Both the position numbers and the translations under genes were made by a program. From Pseudomonas californiensis (GTDB lineage: Bacteria > Pseudomonadota > Gammaproteobacteria > Pseudomonadales > Pseudomonadaceae): a stretch of 64,000 nt of DNA. The notes beneath the pieces were generated by a model. The model did not search any database. It was not told the DNA's origin and saw nothing but the letters and a program-made list of their open reading frames with translations. This document shows, piece after piece, positions 7,590 to 14,190 of this stretch (positions within the stretch are counted from its first letter, which is position 1; each line of letters starts with the position of its first letter). The DNA lies in contig NZ_JAGTPK010000009.1 of the NCBI RefSeq assembly GCF_021147775.1, positions 124,001-188,000 of the forward strand, read 5' to 3'.

Positions 7590-8208
7590 GGCTCGCCTCC
7601 TTGCTCATGGAAATACCGGCGTCAACCGCGTCATCCAAAAGCTTTCCGCTCGGGCAGTAGGCACCCAGCTTCGTGGTCAGCTTTGGATCTACAACGGCGC
7701 AGATCGCGGAGCTATCCCAATGCTGGGACCTGAACCACTCGTATCGATCAGCACTCTTGCGCAGCCTTCCCACTACCAAGCCAATCTCAGTCGGCAACAT
7801 CGCCATGAACTCCAGGCTGCAATCAACCGATACTGCCGCACCGCATGCGGTGGCCGATTCGCTGATGATCTTGCGCAGTGCTTCGTTCTCGGCCTTGAGC
7901 CGGACAACCTCCGCCACCAGCACCTGCACATTGTTCGATTCGTTTTGCCAGTGCTTGTGCGCTGACTCGTTCTCGGCGATCAGGGACAGCACGGCGGCAG
8001 GGTTGGCGGCGGCGATGAACTTCGCGTTCGCCTCGAACATTTCGGCGTAGCGCGGATTAGCCTTCTTGCTGGCTGCATGGGTGGAGCCAATTGCTTGGTT
8101 GCCGCAACCGATATGCCAGAACCGACCGTCATGCTTATCGCTGCACGTCCATTCGCCCTGTGTTGCAGCCCTGGCCAGCGCTTCCAGCTTTTCGATATCG
8201 ACCGTCAT
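7582..8208 (-). CDS. Ead/Ea22-like phage protein
   Basis: The start at 8208 (MTVDIEKLEALARAATQGEW) is chosen because it overlaps the preceding stop by ATGA. An N-terminal segment matches Ead/Ea22-like proteins: an EALARAATQGEW opening, then ANAKFIAAANPAAVLSLIAE and a coiled coil NVQVLVAEVVRLKAENEALR. The C-terminal part differs and has no recognised domain. Ead-like proteins are accessory and their function is unknown. Confidence 0.75.
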   Translation of the reverse strand: MTVDIEKLEALARAATQGEWTCSDKHDGRFWHIGCGNQAIGSTHAASKKANPRYAEMFEANAKFIAAANPAAVLSLIAENESAHKHWQNESNNVQVLVAEVVRLKAENEALRKIISESATACGAAVSVDCSLEFMAMLPTEIGLVVGRLRKSADRYEWFRSQHWDSSAICAVVDPKLTTKLGAYCPSGKLLDDAVDAGISMSKEASHD

Positions 8209-8675
8209 GACAGCAGCTCCTTTGGCACGCTTACGGTTTCGCCAAGTACTGAGGCGACTATGGCGCGGCATGCGGCGATGAGCGGCGTGTCGCCCTCTCC
8301 GCGGCCGACGAGCCCCGGAAAGCCTTCGTGTTTTGGTGGCAGCGTTCTGACCCTGGCACTTACGGTTGCGTGCCAGCTTTCGTATGTTTGCCAGACTCCA
8401 CTGACTCTGCCGCTTTTCTCGTTGAGGAATGCGCGGTGTACTTCGCGAGGCGGTTCGAGGAAGATCTGGTTGGAATTGATCAGCGGCCCGCCTTGGCTCC
8501 AGTCGGTGGACGGGCTGTACTTCTCCTGATTGGTACGCAGATCAAAGCGAACTCGCCAACCGTTGCCGTACGCCGGAGCTGCCAAAGCTACAGGTAGCCC
8601 CTGCAATTTCGCCACTGCCCAGTCCAGCGCAGCACCTACCAGATCGGCCGTCTTCACTGCAACGAATTCGTTCAT
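8205..8675 (-). CDS. NinX/DUF2591-like phage protein
   Basis: The 156-residue protein has the DUF2591 opening (VKTADLVGAALDWAVAKLQG) and the closing pattern with TPLIAACRAIVASVLGE. In this family a leading helix containing LxGxALDWAVA and a late helix with ACR are typical. The biochemical role is not known. It sits in a chain of four-base overlaps with DUF1382 and Ead-like genes. Confidence 0.8.
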   Translation of the reverse strand: MNEFVAVKTADLVGAALDWAVAKLQGLPVALAAPAYGNGWRVRFDLRTNQEKYSPSTDWSQGGPLINSNQIFLEPPREVHRAFLNEKSGRVSGVWQTYESWHATVSARVRTLPPKHEGFPGLVGRGEGDTPLIAACRAIVASVLGETVSVPKELLS

Positions 8676-8860
8676 ACCTGCTTCTCCGCTGATTCCGCGA
8701 TCAATGCCATGCGCTCAAGGCGGGCTTGGGCCTGATCCTGCAAGTTCTGGCCGTCGGCCTCGTCTACCACTGGCATGCACACGAAGTTGATCCCGTACTT
8801 GGTCAGGGTGTGAGCCACTTCGAGGGCCTGGCGCAGTTGTGCTGGGTTTGCGCGGTTCAT
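8672..8860 (-). CDS. DUF1382-like small phage protein
   Basis: The 62-residue product reads MNRANPAQLRQALEVAHTLT, then KYGINFVCMPVVDEAD, and a C-terminal helix. This matches the compact DUF1382 family of phage proteins with a shared QLRxxLExAxxLxxxGIxFVxxPV pattern. The function is unknown. It overlaps both neighbours by four bases. Confidence 0.75.
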   Translation of the reverse strand: MNRANPAQLRQALEVAHTLTKYGINFVCMPVVDEADGQNLQDQAQARLERMALIAESAEKQV

Positions 8861-9201
8861 GGCTTCACCTTCACGCCAGCGGCTTCCAGGCCAGCCCTGT
8901 CATACACGGCGGTCTTCTCGCACATGCGGTCATGTATTTTTTCAGCATGCTCGATATCCCAAACCGCCCTGCCCCCGCCGCAAGCGGCATAGTCGCCTAT
9001 CACTGCGAAAGGCTTAGGCAGATCAATCACCAGCGCCTCGCGGGAGGCCTGCCATGCCATCCACGCACCATGCACTGCGCCGCAAAGGTATTCATCAGGG
9101 TCTTCATCACAACGGCTTAGACTTTTGGTCGCATCACCGAAGTAGTCTTCTTGACCCTTTATCCAGTCCTCAAACCCCGTACGCATCTTGTCGTTACTCA
9201 C
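8857..9201 (-). CDS. Phage protein of unknown function
   Basis: The 114-residue product begins MSNDKMRTGFEDWIKGQEDY and includes AVHGAWMAWQASREAL, a helix pattern seen in many small Pseudomonas phage proteins (compare residues near the end of the plus-strand gene at 25595-26332, WVAWQARAKL). No catalytic motif is seen. It is linked by overlaps to P upstream and DUF1382 downstream. Confidence 0.6.
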   Translation of the reverse strand: MSNDKMRTGFEDWIKGQEDYFGDATKSLSRCDEDPDEYLCGAVHGAWMAWQASREALVIDLPKPFAVIGDYAACGGGRAVWDIEHAEKIHDRMCEKTAVYDRAGLEAAGVKVKP

Positions 9202-9929
9202 TGCCCCGCCCTCCTTCCAAATTTCGCCATCAGCAGCTCACGCGCAGATGCGCCGTCTACCGGTATTCCTTGCTGAATGATTCGTGCCTGGGCCTTCTGG
9301 TCGGCGAGTTCGTCGGCCAGCTCAAGCGCAGACTTCTGGCTGTCGTGGCCGATGCCGGTCAGGATCTTTCCGTCCAGAGGCTGTCCGGCCTGGGCGCGGC
9401 GAATCACGATCGCGTAGTTGCGGTCGAAGCGCTGGCGCATGCCCTTGTCTTCCTGCTTGCACTGAGCCAGGTCGAACAAACCGGTGGCGATGGCAGCAAC
9501 CTTGACGCCTTCGTGGCTGTACGAGCCCATCAGTGCCTCCATCCATGCGTCAGCGCTCGCTGGCAGGCCGAACGCCTCAGGTCCAGGTGTGCACCAGCCA
9601 ATGAACTGGCCGACGCTTGGAGCGAACGGTGAGCCGCTTTTACGGCACTGCTCGATTCCGTAGCGGATCTGCTCAAGCGTGCGGATGCCAGCGGCCATGA
9701 AGCCCATCGTCCAGTTGCGCATTGCAGCGGCCTTGGCCTTGTCGTCAGGCCATGCCTGCTTGTGGGCCGGAAAGATGGCCTGCAGTTGGCGAAACAGGCG
9801 CTCAACAACTTCACCGGTGGCGTCATCCACAACGCCCAACTGCGTGCCGGTTTGCGCCGGGGCCTGATAAGGGGCGGCGGTGGACAGAGAGCGTGCTGCA
9901 CCGGGGATCATCTGAGTGACGTTTTTCAT
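9198..9929 (-). CDS. Phage replication protein P-like (helicase loader)
   Basis: The 243-residue protein matches the phage replication P family: LFRQLQAIFPAHKQAWPDDK, then MGFMAAGIRTLEQIRYGIEQ and SPFAPSVGQFIGWC, all characteristic. P recruits the host replicative helicase to the origin-bound initiator. It overlaps the O-like gene by four bases, as in lambda O-P. The C-terminal part from about residue 190 is likely helical. Confidence 0.85.
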   Translation of the reverse strand: MKNVTQMIPGAARSLSTAAPYQAPAQTGTQLGVVDDATGEVVERLFRQLQAIFPAHKQAWPDDKAKAAAMRNWTMGFMAAGIRTLEQIRYGIEQCRKSGSPFAPSVGQFIGWCTPGPEAFGLPASADAWMEALMGSYSHEGVKVAAIATGLFDLAQCKQEDKGMRQRFDRNYAIVIRRAQAGQPLDGKILTGIGHDSQKSALELADELADQKAQARIIQQGIPVDGASARELLMAKFGRRAGQ

Positions 9930-10711
9930 AGGTCATCACTCGTATCGGTGCGCCACGACTTGTCGAAGTAGTCAGGGCCGTTAGCCTGTCGACGCGCAGT
10001 GAACTGGTGCACGTTGCTCGCAGGCTGAACCTCGTCCTCCCACCGCTTGCCGTTCAGCCATGTCGCCGGGTGCGGAATGAACTGGCCGCCATCCTTGGTC
10101 CAAGCCTGGGAAGCGCATTGCTTGGCCAGGCCCTGGCCGATCAGGGTGAACAGGTCGTCAGTGACCTTGAGTTTCTTCCACGCCTTTTCGGCGGCTGTCT
10201 TGCCCTTCTTGTTCGGGTAGAGCTTCCAGAACTTTGCGAAGAGATCGTCGCTCGAAGCCTGCGCAGAGAGCTTTTGATCTTGATCTATATTCTCTTCTCT
10301 TCTCTTCTCTTCTCTGGTCCGCAAACTGTCCGCATCACTAGCGGACAAATTGCGGACAGAATCAGGCTTGCGAGCAGCACGCTTTCTTTCGTTATCGTTC
10401 GCCCGACGCTTGGCGCTGGTGCCGTTGTGCTCGTCAAAGCGAGGCATTACAAGGCTTCCGTCGTCCTGCACGGATGCCCACTCGACGTCGATCATGGCCT
10501 GAGTGAAGCCCGGCCAGCCGACAACAGCGTCCATAGCTTCAATGGTGTAACCATGCAGTACACCATCGTCGGAATGGGTGTCGAAGATGCTCCAGGCAAC
10601 ATGCAGTCCGCCAATGATCCGCAATCTGTCCGCTTTCAATGCGGACACCATGCGGAATACTTTCGGATGCGTCTGAAGGTCGATTCGCATTTTGATCCAG
10701 TCTCCGGCCAT
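9926..10711 (-). CDS. Phage replication initiator, O-like
   Basis: The 261-residue protein has an N-terminal winged-helix-like domain (GDWIKMRIDLQTHPKVFRMV, then LRIIGGLHVAWSIFD and LVMPRFDEHNG). A charged linker contains REEKRREEN. The C-terminal segment FAKFWKLYPNKKGKTAAEKA is common to phage replication proteins. It should bind the origin and hand over to P, encoded next with a four-base overlap. The gene carries two 39-bp inverted repeats and a (TCTCT)5 tract, described separately. The start overlaps the Rha stop. Confidence 0.8.
   Translation of the reverse strand: MAGDWIKMRIDLQTHPKVFRMVSALKADRLRIIGGLHVAWSIFDTHSDDGVLHGYTIEAMDAVVGWPGFTQAMIDVEWASVQDDGSLVMPRFDEHNGTSAKRRANDNERKRAARKPDSVRNLSASDADSLRTREEKRREENIDQDQKLSAQASSDDLFAKFWKLYPNKKGKTAAEKAWKKLKVTDDLFTLIGQGLAKQCASQAWTKDGGQFIPHPATWLNGKRWEDEVQPASNVHQFTARRQANGPDYFDKSWRTDTSDDL
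10291..10315. repeat. (TCTCT)5 pentanucleotide tract in the O-like gene
   Basis: Five perfect tandem copies of TCTCT on the plus strand encode the TREEKRREEN linker on the minus strand. Gain or loss of one unit shifts the frame of the replication initiator. Confidence 0.9.
10318..10356. repeat. Inverted repeat, copy 1, candidate initiator-binding site
   Basis: TCCGCAAACTGTCCGC (10318-10333), a 7-base spacer, then GCGGACAAATTGCGGA (10341-10356), whose reverse complement is TCCGCAATTTGTCCGC. The arms match at 14 of 16 positions. It lies inside the O-like gene, where lambda has its origin iterons. Confidence 0.75.
10618..10656. repeat. Inverted repeat, copy 2, candidate initiator-binding site
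   Basis: TCCGCAATCTGTCCGC (10618-10633), a 7-base spacer, then GCGGACACCATGCGGA (10641-10656). The architecture is the same as copy 1, beginning exactly 300 bases later. Both copies encode the peptide pattern RxxSAxxADxLR on the minus strand. Confidence 0.75.
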
Positions 10712-11514
10712 TACGGACGTCCTTTGCCGACAAGGCCGGCCAGTTCAAGGAAGCGATCGACGTACCAGTGCGGCTGCGTCTCGCGCGGGCTGTTTGGGTT
10801 GGTCAGGTTCTTGCCGTAGCGCAGACCTTTCTCAGTGACGGACCAAAAAGGGACCATTTCCTGTTTCGAGTTCTTGCGCTCAAGGGTCTTGAGAAAGCCC
10901 TTTGCTTCAAGCAGCCGATTGAATGCCGCGGCGGTGCTGGGGATTCCGTTTTCTTTGAGCAGAGGCGTCAGTGCCTTGGTGGGCATGCTGGAACCATTGA
11001 GGGACTCGGGGTCGGCATCAACGGTGTAACCGGGTAGGAAGCTGGATTCCAAGCCGTTGTTCTTTGCGATCTGGGCAAGCATGAGTACCTGGCTTGATGG
11101 CGCAGGCTTCAGTAGGCGCGTGTAGCACTCCATAATGGCGAGCTCGCCCACGACTTTCGTTCCGCTTGCGATCACTGACCGACGGGCAGCAGTTCGGCCT
11201 TCCAGTTCGGTCCAGCGGCGTATGACGGCGCGACGCATCTTTGCGCTGTAACCCGTCAGGAGGGTGTCGGTCAGCTCACGGTCAAGCAGGTACTCGACCT
11301 GCTCCCGGTTCTGACCGTCCAAATAGATGTGCTCAAAACTGAGCACATCTTCTTCAAGGTCGGAAAGCATCGACGCGATGTCGCGCTTCACGTTGTTGTG
11401 ACGCTTACCGGTGACATTGGCGATTTCTCGCGATGACATCGTGCGCGCCACGTTTTCAGAGTTGCGAAAACGTGGCGCGGATTGAGGGGTATTGCTTTGT
11501 GGCTGGATTTGCAT
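10711..11514 (-). CDS. Rha-family phage regulatory protein
   Basis: The 267-residue protein shows the Rha N-terminal domain: MSSREIANVTGKRHNNVKRD, followed by a helix and YLLDRELTDTLLTGYSAKMR with an RRWTELE segment. A second half carries a winged-helix-like region (FNRLLEAKGFLKTLERK, VTEKGLRYGKNL). Rha proteins are phage regulators that in some phages block growth in hosts lacking IHF. The start at 11514 follows GGAGCC at six bases. It heads the replication operon. Confidence 0.8.
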   Translation of the reverse strand: MQIQPQSNTPQSAPRFRNSENVARTMSSREIANVTGKRHNNVKRDIASMLSDLEEDVLSFEHIYLDGQNREQVEYLLDRELTDTLLTGYSAKMRRAVIRRWTELEGRTAARRSVIASGTKVVGELAIMECYTRLLKPAPSSQVLMLAQIAKNNGLESSFLPGYTVDADPESLNGSSMPTKALTPLLKENGIPSTAAAFNRLLEAKGFLKTLERKNSKQEMVPFWSVTEKGLRYGKNLTNPNSPRETQPHWYVDRFLELAGLVGKGRP

Positions 11515-11531
11515 AAAATGGCTCCATCACG

Positions 11532-11544
11532 TTGTTGAAAGAGC
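11532..11544 (-). promoter_or_regulatory. boxA-like antitermination element before the Rha gene
   Basis: Read on the minus strand this is GCTCTTTCAACAA, one substitution away from the ribosomal boxA core GCTCTTTAACA. It lies 18 bases before the Rha start and just after the hairpin at 11543-11561. It is in the right place for a nutR-like site on the transcript from pR. Confidence 0.4.
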
Positions 11545-11568
11545 CGGGTCACTACCCCGGCTTTTTTT
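11543..11568 (+). terminator. Intrinsic terminator facing the plus direction
   Basis: GCCGGG (11543-11548) pairs with CCCGGC (11556-11561), followed by seven T. The flanking genes run on the minus strand, so it would stop antisense transcription entering from the replication side. On the minus strand the hairpin is followed only by CTCTTTC, a weak terminator at best. Confidence 0.6.
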
Positions 11569-11583
11569 GCCTAAAATTCGTGT

Positions 11584-11817
11584 TTAACCGCTGTCGAGTC
11601 CCTTTTTAGGGGGCCTTTCCCCTGCGATATTCAGCACCGGGGCTTTTCGATTCATCCGCTCAACACTGCTGACGACGGCCAGTGATTTCGCCACCTTCAG
11701 GTATTCCTGGGCTGCCTTTTGGAGGCTCCATCCGAGGTCTGCAGCAAGCTGTCGAACCTCTTCTTGAGCCTTTACATCCAGGCAGTCGAAGTAGTTTTCG
11801 AGCACTTGACCCTCCAT
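11584..11817 (-). CDS. Small early phage protein, unknown function
   Basis: The start at 11817 (MEGQVLENYFDCLDVKAQEE) has GAAGG upstream; the 77-residue product continues VRQLAADLGWSLQKAAQEYL. The helix pattern suggests a compact, possibly DNA-binding protein. The C-terminus is basic and proline-containing. No family is recognised. It lies between the ribbon-helix-helix-like gene and Rha in the early rightward transcript. Confidence 0.55.
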   Translation of the reverse strand: MEGQVLENYFDCLDVKAQEEVRQLAADLGWSLQKAAQEYLKVAKSLAVVSSVERMNRKAPVLNIAGERPPKKGLDSG

Positions 11818-11824
11818 AGGGCCT

Positions 11825-12052
11825 TCAGGCCGATTTATGCTGTTCCTGTTCCTGCTCTTGATCGTCCAGACCATTCATTTGGCGGATAACGTCGGCAGCA
11901 CCGAGCTCACGACCGAGCATCGAAAGCTTTCTGATGTAGGTCGCGAGCTGCATGCCAGCCATTGCGGCTTCACGGCGCAGCTGACACATCTCATCTGGGC
12001 GGTAACGCACCTTGCTCACCTCGCTGCGCTTGTGGCTGTTGACCTCGTACAT
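11825..12052 (-). CDS. Small ribbon-helix-helix-like protein (MobC-like pattern)
   Basis: The start at 12052 is set by CAGGAG seven bases upstream. The 75-residue product MYEVNSHKRSEVSKVRYRPD is followed by EMCQLRREAAMAGMQLATYI. That resembles the ribbon-helix-helix pattern of MobC and related proteins: a basic beta strand, then two helices and a GMQLATYIRK turn. The acidic, glutamine-rich tail ends QEQEQEQHKSA. A role as an early repressor is possible. There is no mobilisation gene nearby, so the MobC resemblance is to fold only. Confidence 0.55.
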   Translation of the reverse strand: MYEVNSHKRSEVSKVRYRPDEMCQLRREAAMAGMQLATYIRKLSMLGRELGAADVIRQMNGLDDQEQEQEQHKSA

Positions 12053-12080
12053 GTGTTGCTCCTGTGGCTGATGAATGGGT

Positions 12081-12275
12081 TTAAGCGGCTGATTTTTGGG
12101 ATGGGAACGGGCGCTGCTCTTGAGCAGAAAGGCTGCCGTCCTCTTCAAGGATTACGAATACGTCTCGGCCTACACGAATGGCCTTGCTCAAGGCTCCTTG
12201 TGTGCAGCCGAGCATCTGCGCGGCCTTGGTGTGGCCATGCTCTTTGGCAAATTCGGTAAGCGGGATACGGCGCAT
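12081..12275 (-). CDS. cro: Cro-like repressor
   Basis: The 64-residue protein contains a Cro-type helix-turn-helix (IPLTEFAKEHGHTKAAQMLG followed by CTQGALSKAIRVGRD) and a short beta-strand tail. It is divergent from CI and is the first gene behind the pR promoter, with GAGGA before the start. In lambdoid phages Cro competes with CI at the shared operators and commits the phage to lytic growth. Confidence 0.85.
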   Translation of the reverse strand: MRRIPLTEFAKEHGHTKAAQMLGCTQGALSKAIRVGRDVFVILEEDGSLSAQEQRPFPSQKSAA

Positions 12276-12306
12276 CGCGGCGTCCTCAATGTAGAAACTC
12301 CGCGCA

Positions 12307-12374
12307 AGTATGACCGCCGGTATTGTTGATAGTCAATACCGGCGATATTGGTTATGCGAATACCGTAGGTAATA
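12307..12374. promoter_or_regulatory. Right operator OR (three sites) and promoter pR
   Basis: Three related sites lie at 12311-12325 (TGACCGCCGGTATTG), 12334-12350 (CAATACCGGCGATATTG) and 12358-12374 (GAATACCGTAGGTAATA). Their centres are 24 bases apart. A minus-strand promoter for cro has -35 TTGACT (12336-12331) and -10 CATACT (12312-12307) with an 18-base spacer, covered by the first two sites. The third site lies next to the cI start. The arrangement copies lambda OR1-OR3. Confidence 0.85.
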
Positions 12375-12384
12375 AGATCGCTGC

Positions 12385-13137
12385 ATGAAAAAAGACAGCC
12401 GAAAACTACCCCTCACAGATGAGCAGATCCGCGAAAGCGATCTTCTGAAGGCCATCTACACGCGCAAAAAACCAGAGCTTGGCTTTACTCAAGACAAGAT
12501 CGCTGCGGACTTGGGTGAAGGTGTTTCGCAGGGCGCGGTTAGTCATTTTATGAATCGCCGGACGGCGCTCAACATCAAGGCCGCTTCAGTTTTCGCGAAA
12601 CACTTGAAGGTTCCGATTGAGGAATTCAGCACGCGCCTGGCCAACGAACTGAAAAACCTCACTGATACACCCGCCCTTTCGGATGACGAGCCGGACAGCG
12701 AGCGTGACGACAACTTCGCCTTCATTCCGCAGTACACCGCGAAGGCGGCGGCAGGCCTCGGGCATGAGAACCCTCACGTGGAGTCGGTGAACACTCTCGC
12801 ATTTAAGCGGGACTGGCTGCGCGCCAAGGGGCTCAACTCCAAACACTTGATAGCGATCTCTGCCGACGGCGACAGCATGTGGCCGACGATCAACCACCAC
12901 GACGTACTGCTGCTGGATACATCCAAGACGGAGCCCGCTGACGGCCAGGTCTTCGTGCTGACCAGCTCGGACAGGGGAGCAATCGTTAAGCGGCTGATCA
13001 AAACCGCCTTGGGCGGCTGGATCATTCGGAGTGACAACGACGACTGCGACGACTATGCCGACGTGATGCTGGCGCGCAGTGAAGTGAATGAGCATCGCAT
13101 TATCGGCAAGGTTATTTGGCGCGGCGGGGATCTATGA
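12385..13137 (+). CDS. cI: CI-type repressor with LexA/S24 autoprotease domain
   Basis: The 250-residue protein has an N-terminal helix-turn-helix (QDKIAADLGEGVSQGAVSHF, about residues 37-56) and a C-terminal S24 peptidase domain. The catalytic pair is Ser164 in DGDSMWP and Lys202 in AIVKRLIK. The likely self-cleavage bond is Ala-Gly at 123-124 in KAAAGLG. RecA-stimulated cleavage would therefore induce the prophage after DNA damage. It is divergent from Cro across OR. No strong Shine-Dalgarno sequence precedes the ATG, as in lambda cI made from pRM. Confidence 0.9.
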   Translation: MKKDSRKLPLTDEQIRESDLLKAIYTRKKPELGFTQDKIAADLGEGVSQGAVSHFMNRRTALNIKAASVFAKHLKVPIEEFSTRLANELKNLTDTPALSDDEPDSERDDNFAFIPQYTAKAAAGLGHENPHVESVNTLAFKRDWLRAKGLNSKHLIAISADGDSMWPTINHHDVLLLDTSKTEPADGQVFVLTSSDRGAIVKRLIKTALGGWIIRSDNDDCDDYADVMLARSEVNEHRIIGKVIWRGGDL

Positions 13138-13311
13138 CGCCTCGCGATTTTCTGCCGAATTGTTGATCAGCTCTGACTCCCAAGACAGAGCATTTTTGAT
13201 GTTTCGGGTTATCTCGTAGCGCCTGGCCTCAAGGTTTTCGCCTGAATCCAGAATCTCAGCGATGTACTCAAGCGACTTAAACACACGTTCTTTAGGAGTA
13301 AAATCATTCAT
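13132..13311 (-). CDS. Possible small helical protein in the immunity interval
   Basis: A 59-residue minus-strand frame starts at 13311 (MNDFTPKERVFKSLEYIAEI) and ends in the last codons of cI. Composition is coding-like and helical. Its start codon overlaps the start codon of the divergent gene at 13310, and no clear ribosome site is seen, so only one of the two may be real at this end. Confidence 0.35.
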   Translation of the reverse strand: MNDFTPKERVFKSLEYIAEILDSGENLEARRYEITRNIKNALSWESELINNSAENREAS

Positions 13312-13573
13312 GGCTGAACGTCCCGAAATAAAGGTTGGCGACTGGATCTACGTCGGCAATACGCCGTGCGTCGTTGCGATGGTCCATCAGGATACGACTA
13401 TATGTGACTGCATGGTTGTGTCGCACCCCGAGAAGCCAACAAACAGCGATGTTTTGTGGGGTGGTGGTGAGTGGCGGTTTGCTCCCGGAGATTTCGGCGG
13501 ATACGCAGATCAAAACCCCTTTCTGTCTGAATTCGTGGCGAAGCTGAAGCGCGGGCCTCACTGGAAACCATGA
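13310..13573 (+). CDS. Immunity-interval gene, unknown function
   Basis: The 87-residue product (MAERPEIKVGDWIYVGNTPC...) has a beta-rich, SH3-like opening (VGDWIYVGNTPCVVAMVHQD) and many aromatic residues. TTTAGGAG lies 11 bases before the ATG. It lies downstream of cI and ends at its own terminator, between OR and OL. In lambda this interval holds rexAB, so expression in the lysogen is plausible. No family is recognised; a superinfection-exclusion role is only suggested by location. Confidence 0.6.
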   Translation: MAERPEIKVGDWIYVGNTPCVVAMVHQDTTICDCMVVSHPEKPTNSDVLWGGGEWRFAPGDFGGYADQNPFLSEFVAKLKRGPHWKP

Positions 13574-13577
13574 TGTG

Positions 13578-13600
13578 GCCCGGCCAAGCGCCGGGCTTTT
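13578..13600 (+). terminator. Intrinsic terminator
   Basis: GCCCGGC (13578-13584) pairs with GCCGGGC (13590-13596), followed by TTTT. It lies four bases after the stop of the 13310-13573 gene. Confidence 0.8.
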
Positions 13601-13664
13601 CGTTGCTGCGGTTACAATTTTTTCACGCCTCGCCCCATATGATTGTTCCGGTCCCAAGTGTTTT

Positions 13665-13698
13665 AAGCCCGCTGATCCCCATCGCGGGCTTTTCTTTT
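13665..13698 (+). terminator. Second intrinsic terminator
   Basis: AAGCCCGC (13665-13672) pairs with GCGGGCTT (13684-13691), followed by TTCTTTT. It insulates the LexA-controlled gene from cI-side transcription. Confidence 0.75.
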
Positions 13699-13761
13699 GC
13701 CTGCTAATTACAGGAGTACAAATGTACTCTTCTCTATTGCCATCCACCAGAATGCCAAATA

Positions 13762-13777
13762 CTGTATATCCATACAG
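13762..13777 (+). promoter_or_regulatory. LexA (SOS) box
   Basis: CTGTATATCCATACAG is a perfect CTGT-N8-ACAG LexA operator. It lies 18 bases upstream of the ATG of the DUF1654-like gene at 13796. Confidence 0.85.
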
Positions 13778-13795
13778 AAAAGGAGCGATATTCAG

Positions 13796-14044
13796 ATGGC
13801 AAAAGCTAAGGCAGCACCCAAACCACCCTCCTCCTACGAGCTGCTGGGCATGCGAATCCAAAGAGCTATAAACACACCCAAGGCTCAGCTCTCGAAGTCG
13901 GTGCTGCTGGAGCGATCTGCGAATGATGATCCAGCCGACTGGGACCGCATCCTGGACGAGATAGCCGAAAACGAGAACGTCACCATCGCTCATCGCGACG
14001 ACGGCCTGATACAGCTGTTCTGGATCGTGCCGAAAGAAGACTGA
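13796..14044 (+). CDS. DUF1654-like protein under LexA control
   Basis: The 82-residue product has SYELLGMRIQRAINTPKAQL, then DPADWDRILDEIAENENVTI and a final HRDDGLIQLFWIVPKED. I recognise this as the DUF1654 family, which is largely confined to pseudomonads. AGGAG lies ten bases before the ATG, and a perfect LexA box sits immediately upstream. Terminators on both sides make it a single-gene SOS unit between CI and OL. LexA-controlled small proteins in this position in other phages are antirepressors. Because CI here has its own autoprotease, that role would be an addition and is inferred. Confidence 0.75.
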   Translation: MAKAKAAPKPPSSYELLGMRIQRAINTPKAQLSKSVLLERSANDDPADWDRILDEIAENENVTIAHRDDGLIQLFWIVPKED

Positions 14045-14056
14045 CCGACCGCCTGG

Positions 14057-14081
14057 GCCCGCCTCTGCTGCGGGCTTTTTT
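14057..14081 (+). terminator. Intrinsic terminator after the SOS gene
   Basis: GCCCGC (14057-14062) pairs with GCGGGC (14070-14075), followed by TTTTTT. It lies 12 bases after the DUF1654-like stop and just before OL. Confidence 0.8.
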
Positions 14082-14100
14082 ACGCCAATCAAAAAATATA

Positions 14101-14142
14101 TGACCGGAGGTATTGACCTGCATACAATACCGGCGGTATTGT
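14101..14142 (+). promoter_or_regulatory. Left operator OL (two sites) and promoter pL
   Basis: Two sites, TGACCGGAGGTATTG (14101-14115) and CAATACCGGCGGTATTG (14125-14141), share the OR half-site AATACC. The second has perfect 7-base half-sites. A plus-strand promoter runs through them: -35 TTGACC (14113-14118), an 18-base spacer, -10 TATTGT (14137-14142). CI or Cro bound here would block the plus-strand early operon. Confidence 0.85.
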
Positions 14143-14190
14143 TCATCCATCGAAACGCAACAGCCCCTCAACAGGCCCAGCGGATCGAAC

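Noticed and set aside
12586..13095. A 169-residue minus-strand frame opposite the CI gene.
   Set aside because: CI has a full helix-turn-helix and S24 protease with catalytic residues; the other frame is a shadow.
12307..14142. Possible CRISPR-like repeats because the same short sequence recurs.
   Set aside because: There are only five 15-17 base palindromic sites in two promoter regions with no spacer array; they are operators.
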